Notes under the pieces: generated by a model
The model's input: only the letters and a program-made list of their open reading frames with translations
Databases searched by the model: none
What the model was told of the DNA's origin: nothing
Part shown: positions 19,584 to 29,048 of the stretch, one piece after another
Numbering within the stretch: position 1 is the first letter of the stretch
Layout: every line of letters begins with the position of its first letter
Made by a program: the position numbers and the translations under genes
Source of the DNA: Euhalothece natronophila Z-M001
GTDB taxonomy: Bacteria > Cyanobacteriota > Cyanobacteriia > Cyanobacteriales > Rubidibacteraceae
DNA: 64,000 nucleotides
NCBI RefSeq assembly: GCF_007904085.1
Contig: NZ_CP042326.1
Span: 2,976,001-3,040,000 of the forward strand
Direction of reading: 5' to 3'

Positions 19584-19650
19584 AAGCAAGAATCTCCCAC
19601 TATAATCTCTGATTTAGTGGGAGAGCGTCAACTGACAGGCGACGAGTTGC
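19470..19650 (+). ncRNA. Predicted omega-RNA (reRNA) of the tnpB element
   Basis: In IS605-type systems the guide RNA is made from the 3' end of tnpB through the right-end hairpin, and the guide is the 16-20 bases beyond the element. Here the right-end hairpin is plain, and the guide would start at about 19632 (CTGACAGGCGACG), which is stpA antisense. The 5' limit is arbitrary. This is an inference from family knowledge; only the hairpin is seen directly. Confidence 0.35.
19593..19624. terminator. IS right-end hairpin between convergent tnpB and stpA
   Basis: TCTCCCACTA and TAGTGGGAGA pair perfectly over ten bases, with a 12-base loop. The hairpin contains the stpA stop codon and its last seven sense codons. 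It may also end transcription in both directions, although no T-run follows. Confidence 0.6.
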
Positions 19651-20901
19651 TACATCACGGAAAAAAGCCGTATATTGAGAAGCCCCTTGGGGGAAAATAA
19701 CATCTAATTGCAAGGGATCGGTTGTATCTTGGGGATCACAGGGGCCAGAAATTACCTTTTGTTTTCCAGTGGGCGTGGTTTCCACTTCTACAGCTTTACG
19801 ATTTTTCACCTCTCCCCCACTGCTATCAATATAAACGACAAGATTTTGGGGATGAATATCTTGGATTAATTGAAGAAAAGCGCGATCGCTGCCGCCTCTT
19901 CGGATTTCTGGTTTACCATTGGTGTAAGTAACACTGCTATTAACCGTATCGCCCACCCCAACCATAATCGGCATAATATCAGGATCAAAAGAATCATGAA
20001 CTAATTGTCGTAATTGGGAATAGTCCGCCGGTGCATGACGCACACTAAAATGTTTTCCGAGAGGATAGTTGCCAGTGCGTTGATAATAGTAATGATTGAG
20101 GAGATATAAAACCCCTGCTTCCTTAATTGCACCACGAAGCATAAACTGGAAATCCGTAGTTCCCGAATCCGTATCTTGAACTGGACGCAAAATCTCTTTT
20201 CCTGTTTCATCCCGTCCCAAATTGGGGGCATAATGAACAAAGAAGGACTCTGCTAAGCCTTGTTCTTCGGCTTCTTGTAGCAGTGTTTCCATTAAGTGTC
20301 TCATGGTTTGCTGTAAAGCCAAATAAACCTGTGGCTGATTTTGTAAGGCTTCATACAACGTATTTAAGTTCGCTGTGGGAGAAGCAACATTATCTAAAAT
20401 TGAGGCTTCAATTCCCGATTCTATTTCCGTTGCTGAGAGGGAAGTTGAATGTTGAGTAAAAAACTCTTCTAATTGGCGTTTAATCCGTTGGGGAATTTGG
20501 GCTAAAAACGTTAACTCTTGTTCTGTGACTCCTGGATGAGCAATATTTCCCCGTCGATCCTGCCATTGTACTCCACCAGCCGCTAAACCGGGTAAATAAA
20601 GGGCATTTTCTCGCACAAAATGACTATCCCCAAAAGCGCGATCGATAATTCCATTTACCCCCCGTTTACCAATATGTTCCCCATTAGTTAAAACATAGAA
20701 ATGACCAGCAAAGGCTTTTGTAGCCTGTACATAGTCAGGATTAATTGTGCGATTAAGGGGATCTTTTACCAGTTCCATACAAACCCCATCTAAATCCTGA
20801 ATTAGGAGAACATTCTCTTGTTGGCTTAAAATCATTGCCAGTTTCTCATGATTGAGAGAGGGAGTGATTTCTTGTAGAAGCGGATGGATGGAATGTTGCA
20901 T
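19600..20901 (-). CDS. stpA: Glucosylglycerol-phosphate phosphatase
   Basis: StpA removes phosphate from glucosylglycerol-phosphate, the last step of the major salt-stress osmolyte of many cyanobacteria. The 433-residue protein has the HAD-like nucleophile motif DLDGVCMEL near residue 36, the lid-side FYVLTNGEH, and a late VGVGDTVNSSV segment. The C-terminal residues (about the last ten, VDALPLNQRL) appear to be encoded by the right end of the neighbouring tnpB element. The ggpS synthase is not in the window. It is divergent from the sucrose synthase gene, so both may answer to salt. Confidence 0.85.
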   Translation of the reverse strand: MQHSIHPLLQEITPSLNHEKLAMILSQQENVLLIQDLDGVCMELVKDPLNRTINPDYVQATKAFAGHFYVLTNGEHIGKRGVNGIIDRAFGDSHFVRENALYLPGLAAGGVQWQDRRGNIAHPGVTEQELTFLAQIPQRIKRQLEEFFTQHSTSLSATEIESGIEASILDNVASPTANLNTLYEALQNQPQVYLALQQTMRHLMETLLQEAEEQGLAESFFVHYAPNLGRDETGKEILRPVQDTDSGTTDFQFMLRGAIKEAGVLYLLNHYYYQRTGNYPLGKHFSVRHAPADYSQLRQLVHDSFDPDIMPIMVGVGDTVNSSVTYTNGKPEIRRGGSDRAFLQLIQDIHPQNLVVYIDSSGGEVKNRKAVEVETTPTGKQKVISGPCDPQDTTDPLQLDVIFPQGASQYTAFFRDVATRRLSVDALPLNQRL

Positions 20902-21099
20902 AATCCTCTGTAATCGCTGATTCCTATAAATTATAAAATTTTAAGGATCAAAAAGAAAAAATTAAACCTTGCTGATAGCAGAAAGTTCACAATTGCGCTT
21001 TGTATAATGAACAAGGGAATTACTCCTGAAGAAAGTAGAAGCACATTCTAGATTCACCGATACTGAGTAAGTGAAGTTGTAAGTAAAAAGGAAATATTG

Positions 21100-23523
21100 A
21101 TGTCTGAGTTACTACAAGCAGTTGTCGAAAGCCAAGAAAAAAAGGATTTACGAGACTTTATTGATCTCTTACGTCGTGACGGTTCTCATCGCTATTTACT
21201 ACGCAATGATATCCTGAATGCTTTTTCAAACTTCTGTGAGGATCACCAAAAAGAATCAGATTATTCCCAGACATCAGCTTTGGGTCGCCTCATCTACTAT
21301 ACACAGGAACTCATTTTAGAATACGAAACGCTCTATTTAATCGTGCGGCCGCAAATTGCTAAACAAGAAAGTTATCGGGTTTTTGATGATCTTAGTTTTG
21401 AACCCCTAACTATCCAAGAATTACTAGATGTGCGCGATCGTTACGTCAACCATTATCACCCAGAAGAAGGGGATGTGTTTGAAATTGACTTTCAGCCTTT
21501 TTATGATTACTCTCCAATTATTAAAGACTCTAAAAACATTGGGCGTGGGGTAGATTTTCTCAACCGCTATATGTCCAGTAAACTATTCCAAGACCCCAAC
21601 CAATGGCTAACAGCAGTTTATAACTTTCTCAGTCTTCATCACTACAATGGCATAACGCTTCTCATCAATGGGCGTATCCGTGACCAAAAGCAACTTTCAA
21701 CGCAAGTCAAACGGGCCCTTGCTTTTGTTAGCGATCTTCCACAAGATAAACCTTATGAAGACATCCGCTTTGAGTTGCAAGATTTAGGGTTTGAACCAGG
21801 TTGGGGAAACACCGCGGGACGCATTAAAGAAAGCCTAGAAATTTTGGATGAACTAATTGATTCTCCTGATAATCAGAGTTTAGAGGCTTTCCTCTCTCGT
21901 ATCCCGATGATCTTTAGAATTGTCCTTGTCTCCGTTCATGGTTGGTTTGGACAGGAGGGGGTTTTAGGACGACCTGATACTGGCGGTCAAGTGGTATATG
22001 TGTTAGATCAGGCAAGAAGTTTAGAAAAACAATTAGAAGAGGATATTGAATTAGCAGGATTACAAGGGTTAGGTGTCAAGCCCAAAGTTTTAATTCTCTC
22101 TCGATTAATTCCTAATAATGATGGAACACGCTGTAATGAACGTTTAGAAAAGGTTTATGGTACAGAAAATGCTTGGATACTGAGAGTGCCTTTCCGTGAA
22201 CGAAATCCTGAGATTACTGATAATTGGATTTCTCGCTTTGAAATTTGGCCCTATTTAGAAACCTATGCCATTGATGCCGAAAAAGAAATTTGTGCTGAAT
22301 TTGAAGGTAAACCTGATCTAATTATTGGAAATTATTCTGATGGCAATTTAGTTGCTTTTTTATTAGCCCGTCGCCTCAATGTAACGCAGTTTAATGTCGC
22401 TCATGCTTTAGAGAAATCAAAATACTTATTTAGTAATCTCTACTGGCAAGAATTAGAAAAAACTTACCACTTTTCCATTCAATTTACGGCTGATTTAATT
22501 GCCATGAATGCAGCGCAATGTATTATCAGCAGTACCTATCAAGAAATTGTGGGACGACCCGATAGTGTCGGGCAATATGAGTCTTATCAGAACTTTACTA
22601 TGCCTGATTTATATCATGTGGTGAATGGTATTGAACTATTTTCACCTAAGTTTAATGTTGTTCCCCCAGGCGTAAATGAAAATATTTATTTCCCTTATAG
22701 TAAAACTGAAGATCGCATTCCGAGCAAAATTGAACAAGTTGAAGAATTGCTCTTCTATAGTAATGATGAATCGCAAGTTTTTGGGAAGTTAGATAATCCA
22801 GAAAAACGCCCTCTTTTCTCCATGGCGCGTTTAGACCGCATTAAAAATTTAACGGGTTTAGTGGAATGTTTTGGCAAATCGCCACAATTGCAGGAACACT
22901 GTAACCTAATTTTAATTGCAGGGAAACTGAGTACTTCAGAAACCACAGATAGCGAAGAACGAGACGAAATTGAGAAAATGTATCGTCTCATTGATGAATA
23001 TAATCTTCATGGCAAAATCCGTTGGTTAGGAGTGCGGTTGCCAAAAAGTGATTCTGGGGAAGTTTATCGTGTTATTGCGGATCATCAGGGGATCTTTGTT
23101 CAGCCAGCTTTATTTGAGGCGTTTGGTTTAACGATTCTTGAAGCCATGATTTCAGGTTTACCCACATTTGGGACACAGTTTGGGGGCCCACTAGAGATTA
23201 TTCAAGATCAAGTGAATGGCTTTTATATTAACCCCACTAAACCAGAGGAAACGGGACAAAAAATTCTCGATTTTGTGCAGAAATGTGAAAAACAAGCAGA
23301 ACATTGGAACAGGATTTCAGAAAAAGCTATGGAACGAGTTTATAGCAGTTATACATGGAAAATTCATACCACAAAACTCCTCTCTTTAGCTCGAATTTAC
23401 GGCTTTTGGAACTTTACTTCTAAGGAAAATCGGGAAGATATGTTGCGTTATATTGAATCGCTGTTTTATCTGATTTATAAGCCTCGCGCCCAGGCGTTGC
23501 TGGAAAAACATAAAGCTCAATAA
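21100..23523 (+). CDS. susA: Sucrose synthase
   Basis: Sucrose synthase reversibly splits sucrose with UDP or ADP into nucleotide-glucose and fructose. The 807-residue, full-length GT4-family protein has an N-terminal regulatory region of about 270 residues. Two Rossmann domains follow, with HGWFGQEGVLGRPDTGGQ (about 278), ARLDRIKNLTGLVE (about 590) and the EAFGLTILEAM donor-site motif (ExxxxxxxE, about 674). The ATG at 21100 follows AAAAAGGAAAT; the in-frame TTG one codon before is not needed. Paired divergently with stpA, it suggests linked osmolyte and carbon-storage metabolism. Confidence 0.94.
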   Translation: MSELLQAVVESQEKKDLRDFIDLLRRDGSHRYLLRNDILNAFSNFCEDHQKESDYSQTSALGRLIYYTQELILEYETLYLIVRPQIAKQESYRVFDDLSFEPLTIQELLDVRDRYVNHYHPEEGDVFEIDFQPFYDYSPIIKDSKNIGRGVDFLNRYMSSKLFQDPNQWLTAVYNFLSLHHYNGITLLINGRIRDQKQLSTQVKRALAFVSDLPQDKPYEDIRFELQDLGFEPGWGNTAGRIKESLEILDELIDSPDNQSLEAFLSRIPMIFRIVLVSVHGWFGQEGVLGRPDTGGQVVYVLDQARSLEKQLEEDIELAGLQGLGVKPKVLILSRLIPNNDGTRCNERLEKVYGTENAWILRVPFRERNPEITDNWISRFEIWPYLETYAIDAEKEICAEFEGKPDLIIGNYSDGNLVAFLLARRLNVTQFNVAHALEKSKYLFSNLYWQELEKTYHFSIQFTADLIAMNAAQCIISSTYQEIVGRPDSVGQYESYQNFTMPDLYHVVNGIELFSPKFNVVPPGVNENIYFPYSKTEDRIPSKIEQVEELLFYSNDESQVFGKLDNPEKRPLFSMARLDRIKNLTGLVECFGKSPQLQEHCNLILIAGKLSTSETTDSEERDEIEKMYRLIDEYNLHGKIRWLGVRLPKSDSGEVYRVIADHQGIFVQPALFEAFGLTILEAMISGLPTFGTQFGGPLEIIQDQVNGFYINPTKPEETGQKILDFVQKCEKQAEHWNRISEKAMERVYSSYTWKIHTTKLLSLARIYGFWNFTSKENREDMLRYIESLFYLIYKPRAQALLEKHKAQ

Positions 23524-23614
23524 AGTAACACAGAGGCATTTTTTGCCTTGATTACATTAACCCGTACTGAGAGACTATTCCTCAAGAAAATCTAAAATAA
23601 ACCATTGAAGCAAA

Positions 23615-23651
23615 AATCTCCCGTTATAGCTGTTACGCTTAACGGGAGATT
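23615..23651 (-). terminator. Terminator of the psbEFLJ operon
   Basis: AATCTCCCGTTA and TAACGGGAGATT form a perfect 12-bp stem with a 13-base loop. Read on the minus strand it runs into TTTTTG, giving a classic intrinsic terminator after psbJ. On the plus strand it is followed by A-rich sequence, so it is less likely to stop susA. Its left arm resembles the arm of the tnpB right-end hairpin (AATCTCCC). Confidence 0.75.
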
Positions 23652-23785
23652 CAAAAAAAAGGAAGGGGAGTTTAAAGCCAATTCACAGGTACAAACTCAA
23701 ACTTAGTTTTTCACCCCTTTATAGGTTAATCAAAACTGAAGCATTTTAATTAATGTTTTTTTGACAGCAGTAAGTTAAAAACAGC

Positions 23786-23905
23786 TTACACAGCAGAACC
23801 AACTCCAGCATAAGCCCCGTAGAAAAATATCCCTACCACAGCAATTACGCCTAAACCAGCAATCGTTGCAACAATCCAAAGTGGAATTCTTCCGTCTCCA
23901 GACAT
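23786..23905 (-). CDS. psbJ: Photosystem II protein J
   Basis: PsbJ is a single-helix subunit next to cytochrome b559 that affects QB and PSII assembly. The 39 residues read [17 protein letters not shown] at the start, then a hydrophobic helix with [13 protein letters not shown] at the end. AGGAGG lies eight bases before the ATG. It is the last gene of psbE-psbF-psbL-psbJ. Confidence 0.96.
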   Translation of the reverse strand: MSGDGRIPLWIVATIAGLGVIAVVGIFFYGAYAGVGSAV

Positions 23906-23960
23906 GATTTTTTCCTCCTATATTGATCTAGACAATTTTGACACAAGTATTAAATGGGTT

Positions 23961-24083
23961 TTAGTTAAAGAAATAGCTTGAGAACAGAATTCCCAACACA
24001 AAAACCAGTAATAATCCCAAATAAAGGGAAGTCCGATTGAGTTCAACCGGTTGCTTATTTGGGTTTTGATTGCGATCTACCAT
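23961..24083 (-). CDS. psbL: Photosystem II protein L
   Basis: PsbL is a single-helix PSII subunit at the monomer-monomer interface. The 40 residues start with the hydrophilic [20 protein letters not shown], continue as one membrane helix ([14 protein letters not shown]) and end with SSYFFN, which is diagnostic. It begins nine bases after the psbF stop and is followed by psbJ after 55 bases. Confidence 0.96.
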   Translation of the reverse strand: MVDRNQNPNKQPVELNRTSLYLGLLLVFVLGILFSSYFFN

Positions 24084-24092
24084 AAATTCCTC

Positions 24093-24251
<159 letters not shown>

Positions 24252-24497
24252 CTACTTATTAAATTCTTGTACTTCTTCGCTTGCCTTAAAGCGATCGCTG
24301 ATAATGGGTAATTCCTGCCGTTCTTGCGTAAAATACTCGTCGGGACGAGGAGTCCCAAAAGCATCATAAGCTAAGCCAGTGCTGACAAAAAGCCAACCTG
24401 CAATAAATAGCATTGGGATAGTAATGCTATGAATTACCCAATAACGAACGCTGGTAATAATATCAGAAAATGGACGCTCTCCTGTATCTCCTGCCAT
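24252..24497 (-). CDS. psbE: Cytochrome b559 alpha subunit
   Basis: PsbE is the larger cytochrome b559 subunit and an early nucleus for PSII assembly. The 81-residue protein has the cytoplasmic start [18 protein letters not shown], with the heme His in [10 protein letters not shown]. One membrane helix ([18 protein letters not shown]) and a lumenal tail with [14 protein letters not shown] follow. It leads the psbE-F-L-J run. A GGAG lies a short distance before the ATG. ycf48 and rubA are directly upstream on the same strand, as is usual in cyanobacteria. Confidence 0.97.
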   Translation of the reverse strand: MAGDTGERPFSDIITSVRYWVIHSITIPMLFIAGWLFVSTGLAYDAFGTPRPDEYFTQERQELPIISDRFKASEEVQEFNK

Positions 24498-24571
24498 CAG
24501 ATCTTTCTCCTTTTACAAAAAATGTTTCCTTACTTAATATATGATAAGAAATGTTTTAACAATTGGCATGG

Positions 24572-25582
24572 TTAAGCCGCATCAGCAGAAGGCTTATATT
24601 TTAACACTGTGCCGCGATCGCCGAGAATAAATCCTTTTTCAGGATTCATAAATTTCACTTCATAGAAGTTCCCCGGCACTTCTTCTACCGCACGATCTTT
24701 TTTCCAAATCCCCTCTGATTGAGAGCGACACAACAAGTTACCGCCGCCACCGGCAACCCAAAGCTCATCCTCATTGCGATAACCAATATCCAATAACCCC
24801 CAAGAGGCTGAAAATTCTGGATATTCTGGCTCTAACCAACTCTCAAAGTCTTCGGACTCAGTAAACTGAATTTGACCACCGCGGGCGAGTAACCACACTC
24901 GTCCATCAGGGGTGAATCCCATATTTTGAACGCGACGAGAAGTATTTCGTTCATGGGGTTGCCAGGCCTTATCCCCAGGAGTCCAAGTGGAGTAAAAATT
25001 TCCCCGAGCAGAGACAGCCACATATTTGCCATCCTCCGAACGAGAGATATTTCTAGAGACTCCTACTGCTTCTTCCACAAGGGCTTCCCAATTTTTACCA
25101 CCATCAGTAGTTTTATAAATTGCACCCACATCTGTGGTCATTTCAGCAGTATTCTCTCCAAGGGCAGTAATACTGTAAGGTTCTCCTGGCAGCTTTTTGC
25201 TGAGAGCAATTCTAGACCAATCCTTTCCGCCATCATTGGTATGCAATAAGATTGAAGGTTCTCCAACAATCCAACCCTCTTCCCCGTAAAAACTTACCGA
25301 GAGAAGATCTACTTTGTCCCCTTCTTCTAATTGCAGTTCTTTGGCTTCCCAAGTGTCTCCCCCATCATAGGTTTCTAGTAAGGTGGCTTTGTTCCCCACC
25401 ATCCAACCATGATCAGGATTTCCCGTAAAACCAATATCTAGGAGACTTTCTTCAGTTGGTATATTGCTCAAAACTTGCCAAGGGTTTGACTCAGTCGAAG
25501 GAACATCACTACAACCGAACGTAAAAAGCGCGATCGCGACTAAAAGCGCGATCTGCTTAAACAATTTTAACAATCTACTCAT
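24572..25582 (-). CDS. ycf48: PSII assembly factor Ycf48 (HCF136)
   Basis: Ycf48 is a lumenal seven-bladed propeller that stabilises newly made D1 during PSII assembly and repair. The 336-residue protein has a lipoprotein-type leader with the lipobox Cys in LFTFGCSD, then BNR-like blades (DGGDTWEAKE, DGGKDWSRIA, DGGKNWEALV). It ends with EVKFMNPEKGFILGDRGTVLKY. It sits between rubA (68 bases upstream) and psbE (74 bases downstream), the conserved assembly block. The lipid anchor is inferred from the lipobox. Confidence 0.94.
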   Translation of the reverse strand: MSRLLKLFKQIALLVAIALFTFGCSDVPSTESNPWQVLSNIPTEESLLDIGFTGNPDHGWMVGNKATLLETYDGGDTWEAKELQLEEGDKVDLLSVSFYGEEGWIVGEPSILLHTNDGGKDWSRIALSKKLPGEPYSITALGENTAEMTTDVGAIYKTTDGGKNWEALVEEAVGVSRNISRSEDGKYVAVSARGNFYSTWTPGDKAWQPHERNTSRRVQNMGFTPDGRVWLLARGGQIQFTESEDFESWLEPEYPEFSASWGLLDIGYRNEDELWVAGGGGNLLCRSQSEGIWKKDRAVEEVPGNFYEVKFMNPEKGFILGDRGTVLKYKPSADAA

Positions 25583-25650
25583 GCTTGTTTTTCTTCAAAC
25601 TTAGTCACGGAAATCATCCCAACTTAATTAGCGTAGCAGGTTTTGCCCCT

Positions 25651-25998
25651 CTAACCAAGACCATATAAGCTAATAAACATTAAAAATCCAAGTCCTAAGG
25701 CTCCAAAAATGAGAATATTTTTTTGTTTGGGTGTTAAACGATTTACCCCAAAGCCATAGGAAAGATTTTCTTGAAAGCCCGAGGGAGCATTAATTGCCCC
25801 AATATCATCAAATACATTGCGCCGGGCCCCACAAACTGGACACCGCCAATTTTCTGGCAAATCTTCAAATTTTGTTCCCGCTGGAACATTCTGGCCACTA
25901 TCACCTTTATCCGGTTCATAAACATAGCCACAGCTACGACATTCAAACCGAGAAGGGGCGGCTTCAGCTAGGGTTTTTTCTTCAGCAGGTTCAGTCAT
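25651..25998 (-). CDS. rubA: Membrane-anchored rubredoxin RubA
   Basis: RubA is a one-iron protein required for photosystem assembly. The 115-residue protein has an acidic start and a rubredoxin domain with the four iron ligands as CRSCGY and CPVCGA (residues about 21-24 and 54-57). A linker and one C-terminal membrane helix (ILIFGALGLGFLMFISLYG) follow. This layout is specific to the photosynthetic RubA. It is the first gene of the rubA-ycf48-psbEFLJ block. Confidence 0.95.
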   Translation of the reverse strand: MTEPAEEKTLAEAAPSRFECRSCGYVYEPDKGDSGQNVPAGTKFEDLPENWRCPVCGARRNVFDDIGAINAPSGFQENLSYGFGVNRLTPKQKNILIFGALGLGFLMFISLYGLG

Positions 25999-26040
25999 TG
26001 TCTTAATTCCTGAGAACTCTGTAAAAAATTATGACATAGA

Positions 26041-26093
26041 TTAGTCATTAGTCATTAGTTTACAAACAACAAAGGACGAAGGACAAAGGACGA
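26041..26093. repeat. Short tandem heptamer-type repeats
   Basis: TTAGTCA is repeated twice and then partially. It is followed by an AAAGGACGAAGGACAAAGGACG run. Such low-complexity STRR-like repeats are common between cyanobacterial genes. They lie between rubA and the ABC permease gene. Confidence 0.6.
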
Positions 26094-26098
26094 ATAAT

Positions 26099-26890
26099 TT
26101 ATTCCTTAATTCCTGTACTACTAATTCCTTGCACAAATTGTCGTTGTCCAACAAGGAATAAAATAACAATAGGGATCGTAACAATAATTACGGCTGCCAT
26201 TAGCAAAGACCAATCACTGGTAAACTGTTCTTGAAATTCAGCTAACGCGAGTTGAACAGTTTGTAACTCAGGACGAGTTGTAAAAACCAAAGGCTTAAAT
26301 AAATCATTCCACTCACCGATAAAGGTAAACAGAAAAACAGTTACTAAAGCTGGTCGCGCCAAAGGTAACATAATTTCTTTAAGAATTTGCCAGCGATTTG
26401 CCCCATCTAAAGCCGCTGCTTCTTCTAACTGTATAGGAATAGTTGTAAAATACTGACGCATGAGAAAAATACTAAAGCCATTAACTGCAGTCGGTAAAAT
26501 TAACGCTCCATAAGTATTAATTAAGTTTCCCCACTTTAAGACTAAAAAAATCGGAATTACTAAAAGTTGAAATGGAATTACTAAAGTGGCTAAAATTACT
26601 AGCAATAGCATACGACGACCGCGAAATTTGAGTCGCGCTAAGGCATATCCTGCCAACGAAGCAGTGATTAATTGAAAACCTGTAACAGTGAGGGCAACTA
26701 ACGCTGAATTGCCAAAAGCAAGCAAAAAATTAGCTTGTTGCCATGCTTCCCAGTAATTATCTAAAGTCAAAGAATCAATATTAATATCAAGATAGCTGGG
26801 AGTTCCTTCAGGAGCTAAAGATGTAATTAAGATGATAGCAATCGGGGATAAGAGAATTCCAGCGCCGAGAATTAAAATTAAGAGTCGCAT
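26099..26890 (-). CDS. Sugar-type ABC transporter permease (MalG/UgpE family)
   Basis: This is an inner-membrane permease of 263 residues with six membrane helices. The cytoplasmic EAA loop contacting the ATPase reads LEEAAALDGANRWQILKEIMLPLARP (seen in two overlapping halves). The N-terminus (LLILILGAGILLSPIAIILI) is a full first helix, so the gene is complete. No partner permease, binding protein or ATPase is adjacent, which is unusual because MalF/MalG types act as pairs. The substrate is unknown; the glucosylglycerol transporter permease GgtD is a candidate given stpA nearby, but this is only a guess. Confidence 0.85.
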   Translation of the reverse strand: MRLLILILGAGILLSPIAIILITSLAPEGTPSYLDINIDSLTLDNYWEAWQQANFLLAFGNSALVALTVTGFQLITASLAGYALARLKFRGRRMLLLVILATLVIPFQLLVIPIFLVLKWGNLINTYGALILPTAVNGFSIFLMRQYFTTIPIQLEEAAALDGANRWQILKEIMLPLARPALVTVFLFTFIGEWNDLFKPLVFTTRPELQTVQLALAEFQEQFTSDWSLLMAAVIIVTIPIVILFLVGQRQFVQGISSTGIKE

Positions 26891-27065
26891 CGTGTTTTGA
26901 AATTACCCATTTGCCACAAAGAAAGTTAAGATAGACTAGGATAGATAAGATAAGGCTAATTGTTTCTATAGAAAGATTCAAAGCGATATTACCGAAAATC
27001 TTGGCGAAAACGCCTCAGCTAAATATATTATTGGTGGTAAAGAAGCCATAGGAGACTAGAAACTT

Positions 27066-27761
27066 ATGCCAGATGTTGCAACTACCCCAACTCTAGATTA
27101 CACTAGCGAAACCTATAAAGATGCTTATAGTCGTATCAATGCTATTGTAATTGAAGGGGAACAAGAAGCAAAAGACAACTATATTCACTTAATAGACTTG
27201 CTTCCGGATAGTAAAGATGAGTTAACCCGTCTTTCTAAAATGGAAGCACGACATAAAAAGGGATTTCAAGCCTGTGGCAAAAACTTGAATGTGACTCCTG
27301 ACATGGAATTTGCCCAGGAATTTTTCTCGGAATTGCACCAAAACTTTCAGCAAGCCCTCGCAGAAGGGAAAGTCGTTACGTGCTTATTGATTCAAGCTCT
27401 GATTATTGAATGTTTCGCGATCGCCGCGTATAACATCTATATTCCTGTGGCTGATCCCTTTGCTCGTAAAATCACAGAAGGGGTGGTTAAAGATGAATAC
27501 AGCCACCTTAACTACGGCGAGGAATGGTTAAAAGCCAACTTCGACAGTGTTAAGGAAGAATTGGAACAAGCCAATAAAGAAAATCTTCCCCTCGTGTGGA
27601 AAATGCTCAACAAAGTGGCTGCTGATGCGGAAGTCTTAGGGATGGAAAAAGATGCCCTCGTCGAAGACTTTATGATTGCCTACGGGGAAGCCCTCAGTAA
27701 CGTTGGGTTTAACACTCGTGAAATTATGCGGATGTCTGCCTACGGCTTACGAGAAGGTTAA
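27066..27761 (+). CDS. ado: Aldehyde-deformylating oxygenase (alkane synthase)
   Basis: ADO converts fatty aldehydes to alkanes/alkenes plus formate using a di-iron centre. The 231-residue, all-helical ferritin-like protein has iron ligands in IEGEQEA (Glu), KMEARHKKG (Glu, His), LIIECFAIA (Glu) and [15 protein letters not shown] (Glu, His). The length is the family norm. The reductase that supplies its aldehyde substrate is the next gene, 207 bases downstream. The promoter should lie in the 175 bases before it. Confidence 0.96.
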   Translation: MPDVATTPTLDYTSETYKDAYSRINAIVIEGEQEAKDNYIHLIDLLPDSKDELTRLSKMEARHKKGFQACGKNLNVTPDMEFAQEFFSELHQNFQQALAEGKVVTCLLIQALIIECFAIAAYNIYIPVADPFARKITEGVVKDEYSHLNYGEEWLKANFDSVKEELEQANKENLPLVWKMLNKVAADAEVLGMEKDALVEDFMIAYGEALSNVGFNTREIMRMSAYGLREG

Positions 27762-27968
27762 TTTTTTCTCGTTACCAGCGTCATTGGTGCTAAACCTGTG
27801 ACTAATTGATTATCCTAGTTATCTTCGCGATCGCGGGGATTCTAGGATATGACTTACACTTTAATTCTTCCCAAAAAAGTTTTAAGATTAGTGAAGTGGG
27901 TTTAATTGACCCAAAACGAGATTTATCATTTATAACCACCTGATTGCTAGGTGTTGCACGAGAAATTC

Positions 27969-28997
27969 ATGTTTGGTTTGATCGGTCATTTGACCAGCTT
28001 AGAACACGCCCAAAAGGTTGCTAAACAGCTTGGCTATCCTGAATATCATGAGCAGGGATTAGATTTTTGGTGTTCAGCACCACCGCAAATTGTTGATGAA
28101 ATTAAAGTAACCAGCTTGACGGGAGAAACGATTACTGGCAAGTATGTAGAATCCTGTTTTCTTCCGGAAATGCTAACACAGCGTCGCATTAAAGCTGCTA
28201 TTCGTAAAATCCTCAATGCCATGGCGCAGGCTCAAAAAGCCAACATTGATATTACTGCCCTTGGTGGCTTTTCCTCCATTGTTTTTGAAAATTTTAATCT
28301 TCAGAATAACCGTCAAGTTAGGAATGTAGAGTTAGATTTTCGACGATTCACCACGGGCAATACCCATACAGCATACATCATTTGTCAACAAGTGGTGCAG
28401 GGGGCGCAACAAATTGGAATCGATATCTCCCAGGCAACAATTGCCGTTTGTGGGGCAACGGGTGACATTGGCAGTGGCGTTTGTCGCTGGTTAAACACCA
28501 ATACCGCAGTTAAAAATTTACTGTTGGTAGCTCGCAATCAAGAGCGTTTAGATACTCTCCAATCAGAACTGGGACGTGGTAAAATTCTACCCATGGACGA
28601 AGCCTTAAGCCAAGCTGATATTGTGGTTTGGGTGGCAAGTTTACCTAAAGGGGTAGAAATTAGTGCCGAAGCCCTGAAAAAGCCCTGCTTAATTATTGAC
28701 GGCGGTTATCCGAAAAATTTTGATTCCCAAGTTCAACATCCAGAAATTGCCATCTTAAAGGGAGGAATTGTCGAGCATTCCCTTGATATTGAATGGAAGA
28801 TTATGGAATTAGTCAATATGGAAACCCCAAATCGGCAATTATTTGCTTGTTTTGCCGAAGCAATGATTTTGGAGTTTGAAAAATGGTACACTAATTTTTC
28901 TTGGGGACGCAATGAAATTACAGTCACCAAAATGGATCAGATTGGTGAAGCTTCCCGCAAGCATGGCTTTCAGCCTTTATTATTACTTGATAAATAA
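27969..28997 (+). CDS. aar: Long-chain acyl-[ACP] reductase
   Basis: AAR reduces fatty acyl-ACP to aldehyde with NADPH, feeding ADO. I start it at the ATG giving [15 protein letters not shown], for 342 residues, the family length; an earlier GTG/TTG adds six residues. The catalytic Cys is in [10 protein letters not shown] and the NADPH-binding loop reads [15 protein letters not shown]. It lies between ado and accA on the plus strand, so alkane synthesis and malonyl-CoA supply are neighbours. Confidence 0.96.
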   Translation: MFGLIGHLTSLEHAQKVAKQLGYPEYHEQGLDFWCSAPPQIVDEIKVTSLTGETITGKYVESCFLPEMLTQRRIKAAIRKILNAMAQAQKANIDITALGGFSSIVFENFNLQNNRQVRNVELDFRRFTTGNTHTAYIICQQVVQGAQQIGIDISQATIAVCGATGDIGSGVCRWLNTNTAVKNLLLVARNQERLDTLQSELGRGKILPMDEALSQADIVVWVASLPKGVEISAEALKKPCLIIDGGYPKNFDSQVQHPEIAILKGGIVEHSLDIEWKIMELVNMETPNRQLFACFAEAMILEFEKWYTNFSWGRNEITVTKMDQIGEASRKHGFQPLLLLDK

Positions 28998-29048
28998 GTT
29001 AACCTCCTAAAAATAAGAAAATTTTATTAGCGACTGATCAACTCTTCT

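Larger units (their letters stand above)
18190..19631 (+). mobile_element. Solo-tnpB IS200/IS605-family element (IS1341 type)
   Basis: The element contains tnpB but no TnpA tyrosine transposase, so it could only move in trans. The right end is marked by a perfect 10-bp hairpin at 19593-19602/19615-19624, followed by GTCAA, like the right ends of other cyanobacterial IS605 elements. A candidate left subterminal hairpin is CCCATTA/TAATGGG at 18244-18268. The left boundary given here is a guess within about 60 bases. The right end lies inside the 3' end of the stpA coding sequence on the other strand. Confidence 0.6.
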
